Of a stretch of DNA of 64,000 nucleotides, positions 1 to 6,337 are shown piece by piece. Both the position numbers and the translations under genes were made by a program. The DNA comes from an uncultured Clostridia bacterium (GTDB lineage: Bacteria; Bacillota; Clostridia; Oscillospirales; Oscillospiraceae), in NCBI GenBank assembly GCA_947649615.1, contig CANSSG010000006.1, positions 1-64,000 on the forward strand. Reading direction: 5' to 3'. Every line of letters starts with the position of its first letter. Position 1 is the stretch's first letter. The notes below the pieces were generated by a model, which saw only the letters and a program-made list of their open reading frames with translations, was not told where the DNA came from and did no database searches.

Positions 1-1
1 T

Positions 2-100
2 CAGAAACAGCTTGCTGCTTATAACCGCCGCTCCAACAACTTGCTGATGCGGCCACTCTATTGGCTTTCTCCTATTGACTTCCTTGTCCTATTTGTTTGA
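2..100 (+). pseudogene. C-terminal end of an integrase-core transposase, cut by the window edge
   Basis: Reading frame 2 is open from the window edge to a TGA at 98-100. It encodes about 32 residues containing AAYNRRSNN and RPLYWLSPIDFL. This is the usual C-terminal end of DDE integrase-core transposases (IS481/IS3-like), where the motif is close to AYNxRxNxxPMRPLxWLSPxE. Everything upstream lies outside the window, so whether the full gene is intact is unknown. It sits among other transposase remnants, which favours a decayed copy. The family call rests on this short motif only. Confidence 0.6.
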
Positions 101-151
101 CAAACTTACAAAAATTTGTAAACTACCAAATTTATGAACGGCAGTCCTTGC

Positions 152-340
152 TTACAAAAAACGATATAGCCACCACATTTGAAAAGCGGTAGAAAAGGCA
201 TCATCAAAGGAAGTGGCAGAGGGAAGGATTTTTCTCAAAAAGCGCTTTAGCCAGGCCCAGAAATGTTCAACCGGATTGAGTTCAGAGGAGTAGGGTGGAA
301 GAAAGAGAAGTCTGCACCCGGCATTTCAGGCAGAAAAAAG
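152..340 (-). pseudogene. IS630-family transposase remnant (C-terminal part, frame broken)
   Basis: The reverse strand from about 325 to the TAA at 152-154 encodes LLFLPPYSSELNPVEHFW, then AWLKR, and ends WWLYRFL. This is the signature end of IS630/Tc1-mariner DDE transposases (PPYSPxLNPIExxWxxLK, carrying the last acidic catalytic residue region). An in-frame TGA at 326-328 closes this frame upstream, while LPEMPGA continues in a shifted frame at about 319-339, so at least one indel has occurred. No start or N-terminal catalytic Asp is present. It is a dead fragment. IS630 elements insert at TA dinucleotides, which is relevant to the MITE-like repeat at 24287. Confidence 0.75.
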
Positions 341-366
341 CAGCCGCTTTTCAACTGTTTTTATGA

Positions 367-749
367 TATACCAGCGTCCGGTACCAGTACACCAACAGCG
401 ACAAAAACGAAACCTTTACCGTCAAGGCCGGGACAGAGGAACGGCTTTTAACCAGCAACAAACCGGCAGACAACCTCACAGAGACGACGGCCATCGCCCT
501 GGCGGCAGTGAACAACGCCAGCAGAGGTACCACCACCATGAGCATAAGCATGATGACAAGGCCGGGGCTGATTGTCTCGGACACGATAGAGATCACAGGG
601 CTTTTTAAACTCTCTGGAAATATTACGTTGAGCAAGTGACCCACAGCATCGGCGGCAGCGGTTACAGAATGGGCCTTAACCTCCGCAGAGTTGAACCTCG
701 AATCTCAAGCCCAATCGCAATATCAAGCACCGTATCAGAGGGAGAATAA
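367..749 (+). pseudogene. Phage tail-region protein fragment (XkdQ/YqbQ-like), frameshifted
   Basis: From 367 to a TGA at 637-639 the + strand reads RYQYTNSDKNETFTVKAGTE, then an Ala-rich helix, then PGLIVSDTIEITGLFKLSG. A shifted frame then continues with KYYVEQVTHSIGGSGYRM and LNLRRVEPRI to a TAA at 747-749. The combined string resembles the C-terminal half of XkdQ-type proteins of contractile-tail phages and PBSX-like elements, where KYYVxxVTHxxxGxGYxMxLxL is typical. One frameshift near 615-622 splits the frame and no start is present. It is a decayed prophage relic. The family call is from memory of the motif and is moderately secure. Confidence 0.6.
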
Positions 750-754
750 CCCCC

Positions 755-922
755 ATGTCATATGATAAATATCTCTATAAACTGCGTCATTTGGTAGAAA
801 ACTGCTTCCTAACCCTAAAACGTTGGAGAGACATTGCCACTCGTTATGCCAAAACCTCAGATACCTTTATCGCTGCGGTACACGTCCGTTGTATCGCTAT
901 TTGGGTTGCTATTCGCGCTTAA
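755..922 (+). pseudogene. IS5-family transposase C-terminal fragment (55 codons)
   Basis: A short open frame from ATG 755 to TAA 920-922 encodes YKLRHLVENCFLTLKRWRDI, then ATRYAKT and a hydrophobic end AAVHVRCIAIWVAI. This is the standard C-terminal end of IS5-group (ORFB-type) transposases: the YxxRxxVENxFxxLKRWRxIATRYxK motif carries the last catalytic Glu of the DDE triad, within VEN. The rest of the gene is absent upstream, where unrelated phage-like sequence begins, so this is a truncated remnant. 923-1088, between it and the tRNA terminator, shows nothing I can identify. Confidence 0.75.
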
Positions 923-1080
923 CTCTTGTAGACAATATCTAGTGGAAACAGCTTTTCAGATTTGCGTTTCCGGATAATCAGCAAACACCAAATAATTGGA
1001 AATTATTCACTATTATTTTACATGATTCCTCGCTATAATACAAGTCCCAATTCCGAATCAAATATCCGCTCTCCTTTTTA

Positions 1081-1130
1081 TGATATAAAAGAAGGACCTA
1101 TGTAACACATTGGCTACATAAGTCCTTCTT
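1081..1130 (-). terminator. Intrinsic terminator of the tRNA-Gln/tRNA-Ala unit
   Basis: The arms AAGAAGGACCTATGTA (1089-1104) and TACATAAGTCCTTCTT (1115-1130) pair over 16 positions with one mismatch. Read on the minus strand the stem is followed by TTTTAT. It begins three bases after the CCA end of tRNA-Ala. Confidence 0.85.
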
Positions 1131-1132
1131 TT

Positions 1133-1208
<76 letters not shown>

Positions 1209-1295
1209 ATATTCACTTATCCGCGTCATCCAAGGCTCCCCCAGCAAGGGGGGAAGGATCAAAGCAACGACCCATACCTGGACAACGCAAAATAA

Positions 1296-1369
1296 TGGCA
1301 GCGGGAGAAGGATTCGAACCCTCACATACGGAGTCAGAGTCCGCTGTGCTACCTTTACACAATCCCGCT
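1296..1369 (-). tRNA. tRNA-Gln (anticodon CTG)
   Basis: The minus strand gives a 74-nt cloverleaf. The acceptor AGCGGGA pairs with TCCCGCT, followed by G73 and an encoded CCA. The anticodon arm is GCGGA-CTCTGAC-TCCGT with anticodon CTG, decoding CAG. The T arm has GGTTCGAATCC. It is the first tRNA after the promoter at 1399-1426. Confidence 0.95.
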
Positions 1370-1398
1370 AGACGTGTGTTCCGCAAAGAACACTTGTT

Positions 1399-1426
1399 AT
1401 TATACACATATTTCTTCAAATGTCAA
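1399..1426 (-). promoter_or_regulatory. Promoter of the tRNA-Gln/tRNA-Ala unit
   Basis: On the minus strand a TTGACA (1421-1426) is separated by 16 bp from a perfect TATAAT (1399-1404). tRNA-Gln starts 30 bp downstream. Confidence 0.85.
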
Positions 1427-1680
1427 GCCCTAGTTTCAAAAATCGGGAAATTAATTTTTGGAGCCTTCCGGCGGAACCGGCCATTACTATTAGCTTGCAC
1501 CTGAAAAGTTGATTTTTTAATCCCGCAGGAGACAAAAATAGTGTATTTTGCTGTATATCCCGCACTTATAAAGCGCAAAACAATTCCTGCGGGCGGGAGA
1601 ACCGCGGCGGAAGAGACTCCCCATACCAGGCCAAGCACCACAATCCGACGTGGTGGCTGATGATTAGCGAGGAAGAGAGA
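1427..1680. other. Gap between the tRNA promoter and the recombinase gene
   Basis: No gene is supported here. Two small inverted repeats are present: CCCGCAGGA (1522-1530) with TCCTGCGGG (1585-1593), and CACCAC/GTGGTG around 1637-1656. They could belong to a recombination site for the neighbouring serine recombinase, but nothing in the sequence proves it. Confidence 0.4.
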
Positions 1681-1711
1681 ACTGCCCACAAGCCGGAAAC
1701 TTGTGGGCAGT
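1681..1711 (-). terminator. Hairpin downstream of the recombinase gene
   Basis: A perfect 12-bp stem, ACTGCCCACAAG with CTTGTGGGCAGT, has a 7-nt loop and lies 49 bases past the recombinase stop. The T run that follows on the minus strand is interrupted (TCTCTCTTCC), so termination may be weak. Confidence 0.6.
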
Positions 1712-1759
1712 ATGCGGCTTACACCAAAAAGGAAGCGGGATATCCTGGCATTGTTTAAG

Positions 1760-2455
<696 letters not shown>

Positions 2456-2490
2456 TTAGGCGAGGGAGGGGCCGCGCCGCCGCAAGCAAG

Positions 2491-2524
2491 GCCAGGCGTT
2501 GGTTCTTACGAACCAACGCCTGGC
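2491..2524. repeat. Perfect inverted repeat between divergent genes
   Basis: A 15-bp perfect stem, GCCAGGCGTTGGTTC with its complement, is closed by a 4-base loop. It lies between the recombinase start (2371) and the promoter at 2554. It lacks a T run on either side, so it could be a recombination-site half-pair or a regulator operator rather than a terminator. Confidence 0.6.
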
Positions 2525-2553
2525 TTCTACTTATCGCTTCTCGGTTTTTGCTC

Positions 2554-2582
2554 TTGACATTCCGAAATTCTGGTGGTATATT
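2554..2582 (+). promoter_or_regulatory. Promoter of the DUF3796/XRE operon, with candidate operator
   Basis: TTGACA (2554-2559), 17 bp, TATATT (2577-2582). An imperfect palindrome, ATTAAGAGCG ... CGCTTAAT, overlaps the expected transcription start at about 2588-2613 and is a candidate site for the XRE protein encoded by the operon. Confidence 0.75.
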
Positions 2583-2628
2583 TTTAACATTAAGAGCGAA
2601 ATATACCGCTTAATTGAGGAGGACTTCT

Positions 2629-2988
2629 ATGAAACGCAAAATCAACTACTTAGGCTTTCTATCAGTTTTAGCATGGATAGCGGTTCTTGGGTGGACAACG
2701 GAAAATAAAGGCCTGTACGGTTTTTTCGGGTTTGCCTACTACCTCCGCTACTTCTGGGTGATGCCAGATGAATTTTTCCGGCTCAATGTGCAAAAGGCGG
2801 CAACGTTTGCCTTTATGTCGGAAATGATTTCCCTTGTCCCGTTCATGTTTGTGTGTGCATATGTTTACGGCGCTGTGAAAGCCGTTCCGATGGCTTTTGG
2901 CTTGAGTTTTGCCGTCACAATTTTTGCCTTTACTATGGCCCTCGTTATTTTGGAAATGAAAGAGCGCAGGGGGGCCTCATATGATTAA
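2629..2988 (+). CDS. DUF3796-type small membrane protein
   Basis: A 119-residue integral membrane protein. It begins MKRKINYLGFLSVLAWIAVL, has an aromatic, Gly-rich stretch (YGFFGFAYYLRYFWVMPDE), and then two or more hydrophobic helices at about 55-80 and 85-108. The N-terminal motif and the following PDE...NVxKAA segment are those of DUF3796 proteins of Firmicutes, whose function is not established. ATG 2629 follows GAGGAGG at a good distance. Its last eight bases overlap the start of an XRE regulator, so the two are translationally coupled. This membrane-protein plus small XRE arrangement recurs in clostridia and probably forms a self-regulating unit. Confidence 0.8.
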   Translation: MKRKINYLGFLSVLAWIAVLGWTTENKGLYGFFGFAYYLRYFWVMPDEFFRLNVQKAATFAFMSEMISLVPFMFVCAYVYGAVKAVPMAFGLSFAVTIFAFTMALVILEMKERRGASYD

Positions 2989-3178
2989 GAACCGCATAAA
3001 AGAATATCGTGCAAAGCACGGCATGAAGCAAGAGGATTTGGCGAAATTGACCGGCGTTCGCAGAGAAACCATCGGAAACCTTGAAAAAGGAAAATACAAT
3101 CCCTCGCTGGTTTTAGCATGGAACATTGCGAAAGTTTTTCAAATCTCAATTGAAGAAATTTTTACCGTGGAAGAATAG
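2981..3178 (+). CDS. Small XRE-family transcriptional regulator
   Basis: A 65-residue single-domain helix-turn-helix protein. Residues 5-55 form a Cro/C1-type HTH (MKQEDLAKLTGVRRETIGNL followed by EKGKYNPSL) and the end is EIFTVEE, the usual end of the small YozG/XRE type. It has no other domain. It overlaps the DUF3796 gene by eight bases and is followed at once by a strong terminator. The likely role is to control its own operon, perhaps through the palindrome near 2588-2613. Confidence 0.9.
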   Translation: MIKNRIKEYRAKHGMKQEDLAKLTGVRRETIGNLEKGKYNPSLVLAWNIAKVFQISIEEIFTVEE

Positions 3179-3191
3179 GGAGCGGATTGCC

Positions 3192-3223
3192 AAAAGCTAG
3201 GAACCTAACGGTTCCTAGCTTTT
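3192..3223 (+). terminator. Intrinsic terminator of the DUF3796/XRE operon
   Basis: AAAGCTAGGAACC-taac-GGTTCCTAGCTTT, a 13-bp perfect stem with A and T runs on both sides, 14 bases after the XRE stop. Confidence 0.9.
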
Positions 3224-3326
3224 ATAAAATGCCGCGAAAACGGGCGAAAAAGGAAACCCACGCTGGTGGACTTCTGTAGAAGCATTTTGTATAATCCTCT
3301 TCGACAAAACAAAGGAGGTACGATGT

Positions 3327-3785
3327 ATGCGTTTAGGAAGCAGCCTTTACAGCGCGAGGAAAAAAAGCGGATTGTCACAGGAAGAAGTAGCCGAAAAATT
3401 GGGGGTGAGCAGGCAGACGATATCTAAATGGGAACTGGACGAAACCCTTCCCGACATACGGCAGGCAAAGCGGCTGGCCGGCCTCTACCATCTTACGTTA
3501 GACGAACTGATTGACTTCGACATCGACCTGAAGGAGATTGAACAGATAATCCAAACTGTAAACGAGGCAAAGGCGGAGCAAATTGACTGGAATCGGGCAT
3601 GGAGCAAAAAATATCCGATTTTGGCGTCATACACATCCATGCCAGGCATGGGGGGATACTTGTCCCAGGTAGAGGACCTTTGCACAAGGGTAAAGATGGA
3701 ATTCGGCTTGTCGGAGCTGGACGCCTTTTTGGTGGTAAAGGACATGGTATACCGTATTTATCGGAAAAGCAAAGGGCTGAAGTAA
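3327..3785 (+). CDS. XRE-family regulator with an unknown C-terminal domain
   Basis: A 152-residue protein. Residues 3-60 are a Cro/C1-type HTH (SGLSQEEVAEKLGVSRQTIS followed by KWELDETLPD). Residues 61-152 are a helical, charged region with WNRAWSKKYPIL and a final DAFLVVKDMVYRIYRKSKG that I do not assign to a family. The start follows AAAGGAGG by 8-9 bases. A TATAAT lies at 3290-3295 but its -35 is poor. No partner gene is attached. The start call is secure; the target is unknown. Confidence 0.85.
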   Translation: MRLGSSLYSARKKSGLSQEEVAEKLGVSRQTISKWELDETLPDIRQAKRLAGLYHLTLDELIDFDIDLKEIEQIIQTVNEAKAEQIDWNRAWSKKYPILASYTSMPGMGGYLSQVEDLCTRVKMEFGLSELDAFLVVKDMVYRIYRKSKGLK

Positions 3786-4033
3786 TTTTTGAGGTGTGCG
3801 GCGTCCAGGGGAAAAAGAGCCGCCGTTTGGGTGTGCTGGCACTTTTATGCATGGCGCACTGTTTTTCCTCTGGGCAGCTATCCCCATCGTTTCTGTTATT
3901 ATAAAATAGCACCGGCAGGCCGGGCGAATCATGCGTCCACATCCTCAACCACGCCGTTATTGCTTTTACAGTAAATTCCATATAATATGAATCCAGAGAC
4001 GTCTCAAAACCGGCAATTCAGGAGGAAACCAAT

Positions 4034-4561
4034 ATGGATATGCAAAAAGTAGGCGGTCAAATCGCCGCCCTGCGGAAAAGCCGGGGGCTGACCCAGAACG
4101 ACCTGGGCGAGCACTTGGGTGTCAGCTTCCAGGCCGTGAGCAAGTGGGAGCGGGGCGAGACCCTGCCGGACACAGCCATCCTGGTAGATTTGGCCAGCGC
4201 ACTGGAGACTACGGTGGATTTCATCCTAACAGGCGGCGAACGGGCCACAGCCTACCGGGGCAAGATCACCACCGGCGATATGGCAGAGGGCCTGCGGTGC
4301 CTGGAACGGATGGGGCGCCTGCTGGGCCGGGAAAACCTGATCTACCGCTGCGCGGTGCGGGGCATCGACGAAGGAATGAATACGGAAATCGAACCCGCCT
4401 TTACCGATGAGCGCATGTTTGAATGTTTCACAGCGGAAGCCGTGATCCAATGCCTGAAGGCCGGGTCCTACGTGGACCCCATTGATGTCAGCCGCCATTT
4501 CAAGGAACCCCATTTCCGGAACCTGGTGCTGGCCGAGTGCAGGAAGCACGGGATTGGATGA
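4034..4561 (+). CDS. XRE-family regulator with an unknown C-terminal domain
   Basis: A 175-residue protein with an N-terminal Cro/C1-type HTH at residues 5-62 (RGLTQNDLGEHLGVSFQAVS followed by KWERGETLPD). The remaining 110 residues are helical and include GITTGDMAEGLRCLERMG-like and AVIQCLKAGSYVDPIDVSRH segments; I do not recognise the domain. The start is preceded by AGGAGG. A possible promoter has TATAAT at 3981-3986 with TTATTG 18 bp upstream. It is the third XRE gene in 1.6 kb, which fits an accessory region. Spacing to the next gene (promoter at 4578) suggests it is monocistronic. Confidence 0.85.
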   Translation: MDMQKVGGQIAALRKSRGLTQNDLGEHLGVSFQAVSKWERGETLPDTAILVDLASALETTVDFILTGGERATAYRGKITTGDMAEGLRCLERMGRLLGRENLIYRCAVRGIDEGMNTEIEPAFTDERMFECFTAEAVIQCLKAGSYVDPIDVSRHFKEPHFRNLVLAECRKHGIG

Positions 4562-4577
4562 ACCATCCCGCGCCCTC

Positions 4578-4605
4578 TTGACAGGCGGGCGGCAAGCGGT
4601 ATACT
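4578..4605 (+). promoter_or_regulatory. Promoter of the SDR reductase gene
   Basis: TTGACA (4578-4583), 16 bp, TATACT (4600-4605); start codon 34 bp downstream. Confidence 0.8.
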
Positions 4606-4639
4606 ATGGTGGAAAACAAACGCGGCCAAGGAGGACGTT

Positions 4640-5374
4640 ATGGGAAAAACAGCCTTTGTCACCGGCGGGAGCCGGGGAATCGGACGCGCCATCGTCCGCC
4701 GCCTGGCGGCGGAGGGGTACGCGGTAGGCATCAACTACCTGCAAGCCCGGGAACAGGCCGAAGCCCTGGCCGCAGAACTGCAAGAGCGGGGCTGCACTGC
4801 CTTGGCGGTGCAGGCCGACGTGGCCGACGGGGAAGCCGTTGCCGCCGCTATCCGGAAGGTGGAGGACGCCTTCGGCCCGGTAACAGCCCTGGTGAATAAT
4901 GCCGGAATATCCCAGAACCAACTGTTCCAGGACACCCCGGAGGAGCTTTGGCACAGGATGTTCGCCGTCCACGCCGGCGGCGCGTTCCACACCATCCAGG
5001 CGGTGCTGCCCCGCATGCTCCATGAGAAATCCGGCGGAATCGTCAACATCTCCTCTATCTGGGGCCTGCGGGGGGCGGCCTGCGAGGTGGCCTACGCGGC
5101 GTCCAAGGCGGCGGTGATCGGCCTGACCCGGTCCCTGGCGGCGGAGCTGGCCCCCTCCGGCATCCGGGTCAACTGCATCGCCCCCGGCGTCATTGCCACG
5201 GATATGGCCGCAGAACTGGGGGAAGGCACCCTCTCTATGCTGCGGGAACAAACCCCCATAGGGCGGCTGGGCAGGCCGGAGGACATTGCGGAAGCCGCCG
5301 CCTTCCTCCTGCGGGAGGACGCGTCCTTCATTACCGGGCAAGTGCTGACGGTTGACGGCGGATTCATCTTATAA
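4640..5374 (+). CDS. ymfI: SDR-family reductase, likely EF-P 5-aminopentanone reductase (YmfI-like)
   Basis: A 244-residue classical short-chain dehydrogenase. The NAD(P)-binding motif TGGSRGIG is at residues 8-15, NNAG at 86-89, a catalytic Ser at 138/139, and Tyr152 and Lys156 in YAASK. The length is normal. The segments NNAGISQNQLF, SSIWGLRGAACEVAYAASK and SFITGQVLTVDGGF match the YmfI type better than FabG of fatty-acid synthesis. YmfI reduces the 5-aminopentanone group on elongation factor P in Bacillus. No fab, efp or ymf neighbour is present in the window, so the specific role is inferred from motifs only. FabG-like ketoacyl reductase is the alternative. The gene has its own promoter and terminator. 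Confidence 0.85.
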   Translation: MGKTAFVTGGSRGIGRAIVRRLAAEGYAVGINYLQAREQAEALAAELQERGCTALAVQADVADGEAVAAAIRKVEDAFGPVTALVNNAGISQNQLFQDTPEELWHRMFAVHAGGAFHTIQAVLPRMLHEKSGGIVNISSIWGLRGAACEVAYAASKAAVIGLTRSLAAELAPSGIRVNCIAPGVIATDMAAELGEGTLSMLREQTPIGRLGRPEDIAEAAAFLLREDASFITGQVLTVDGGFIL

Positions 5375-5401
5375 GGTACGCAGCTTTGCCGCCGGACAAA
5401 A

Positions 5402-5443
5402 AACCCGGCCTGCGGAATGGGAATCATTCCATAGGCCGGGCTT
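5402..5443 (+). terminator. Intrinsic terminator of the SDR gene
   Basis: The arms AAACCCGGCCT and AGGCCGGGCTT enclose a second inner pairing, GGAAT/ATTCC. It starts 28 bases after the SDR stop. Confidence 0.75.
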
Positions 5444-5489
5444 CGCCGTCTCGTAGACGGGCGGCGGACACGATACAAATTTGACATAA

Positions 5490-5520
5490 AAAACAAAAAA
5501 TCCACGCTTTCCTAGCGTGG
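5490..5520 (-). terminator. Intrinsic terminator of the 25-codon mini-gene
   Basis: On the minus strand CCACGCT-aggaa-AGCGTGG (5502-5520) is followed by ATTTTTTGTTTTTT, a textbook Rho-independent terminator. It lies 33 bases past the stop of the small gene at 5554. Confidence 0.85.
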
Positions 5521-5553
5521 CCCTTCAACTCTTCATATCGCCGGGGAGAGGAT

Positions 5554-5631
5554 TTACCGCTCGCTGGGGGTGGTATCGCGCTCACCGAAAATCATGTCGT
5601 CAATATCGACACCGGTGAAAGTTGTCTTCAT
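5554..5631 (-). CDS. 25-residue small protein of unknown function
   Basis: A 26-codon frame on the minus strand encodes an acidic 25-residue peptide beginning MKTTFTGVDIDDMIFGERD and ending in SER. The evidence for a real gene is its setting. AGGAAGTGAT, nearly the full anti-SD complement, lies 7 bases before the ATG. A TTGCAT-17-TAAACT promoter is upstream and a strong terminator downstream, so promoter, SD, frame and terminator make a full unit of about 200 bp. There is no hydrophobic stretch, no signal peptide and no cysteine. I recognise no family. It could be a small regulatory protein, or an mRNA whose peptide is incidental. It is divergent from the reductase gene at 5798. Confidence 0.6.
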   Translation of the reverse strand: MKTTFTGVDIDDMIFGERDTTPSER

Positions 5632-5668
5632 CTACGCTATCACTTCCTTTCTTCATTTGTCTGGCATC

Positions 5669-5697
5669 AGTTTATCATACTTTCACAAAAAATGCAA
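5669..5697 (-). promoter_or_regulatory. Promoter of the 25-codon mini-gene
   Basis: On the minus strand TTGCAT (5692-5697), 17 bp, TAAACT (5669-5674). The region is AT-rich against a GC-rich background. Confidence 0.6.
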
Positions 5698-5797
5698 TAG
5701 TTTTTCGGAAAAAAGACGAAAATTTTTTCGAGAAGGTGCGCGGGAAGGTTTATATGATATAATGAAAGCCATATTTGCCGCAGCGGAGGTTGTCCTT

Positions 5798-6322
5798 ATG
5801 AGCGTGTTTTTTTACGGCTGCATTTCCCTGGACGGGTACCTGGCGGGGCGGAACCACGAGCTGGACTGGCTCTACCAGTCCGGCTCGCCGGAGGAAACCG
5901 GGTATGACGAATTTTACCGGCGCATGGACGTCACGGTCATGGGCCGCAGGACCTTCCGGGAGATTGAGAAAATGGAACTGCCCCAGGAAGCGTACCCCTC
6001 CACAGAAAACTACGTTTTCACCCATAAGCCCTTGTCCCAGCCGGGATTTATAGCGGTGGACGGGGATGTGCCGGACTTTGTGCGGCGGTTCCCGGAGGGG
6101 AAAAACATCTGGATTGTAGGCGGGAACACCATCCTCGCCCCGCTGCTGGACCGGGGCATGGTGGATGAGATGATTATTCAGGTCGCGCCGGTACTGCTGG
6201 GGGCGGGGATTCCGCTGTTTACTCAGGGAGAAGCCCTGGCCAGATTCCGGCTGGCCGGCGTCCGGCAGTATGGGCAGTTCGCGGAGCTGGCCTATGAGAA
6301 AATTACCCAGGAGCAGAAATAG
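5798..6322 (+). CDS. RibD C-terminal/dihydrofolate reductase-like protein (YyaP type)
   Basis: A 174-residue protein with the RibD_C/DHFR-like fold. It begins FFYGCISLDGYLAGRNHELDWL, has VMGRRTFREIE near residue 50, and IWIVGGNTILAPLLDRGMVDE near 110, which is the NADPH-binding GG segment. It ends in the typical PVLLGAGIPLF region. Members of this group are called DHFR-family or riboflavin-biosynthesis reductases, but most are uncharacterised NADPH oxidoreductases. ATG 5798 has GGAGG nine bases upstream. The frame stays open to 5570, but that extension would overlap the mini-gene and lacks an SD, so I rejected it. An alpha-galactosidase starts 16 bases downstream, probably on the same transcript. 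Confidence 0.85.
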   Translation: MSVFFYGCISLDGYLAGRNHELDWLYQSGSPEETGYDEFYRRMDVTVMGRRTFREIEKMELPQEAYPSTENYVFTHKPLSQPGFIAVDGDVPDFVRRFPEGKNIWIVGGNTILAPLLDRGMVDEMIIQVAPVLLGAGIPLFTQGEALARFRLAGVRQYGQFAELAYEKITQEQK

Positions 6323-6337
6323 AAGGAGGCGCCTGTT

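Noticed and set aside
1411-1432. CAAGCCCTAG, matching ten bases of the 24287 element end
   Set aside because: The match is short, overlaps the tRNA promoter -35 and has no partner end. Probably chance.
3802-3907. A small frame after the XRE gene ending in a hydrophobic stretch (GALFFLWAAIPIVSVIIK)
   Set aside because: It could be a 37-residue membrane peptide, or the end of a decayed gene, but it needs a GTG start without a usable SD and has no promoter of its own. Too weak to list.
2629-4561. A toxin-antitoxin or prophage repressor cassette
   Set aside because: Three XRE genes lie close together, but no toxin, integrase or phage structural gene accompanies them. The first belongs to a DUF3796 pair.
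5570-5797. N-terminal extension of the DHFR-like protein by 76 residues
   Set aside because: No SD, overlap with the divergent mini-gene and its promoter, and unlike the family N-terminus. ATG 5798 has a good SD and the typical first strand.
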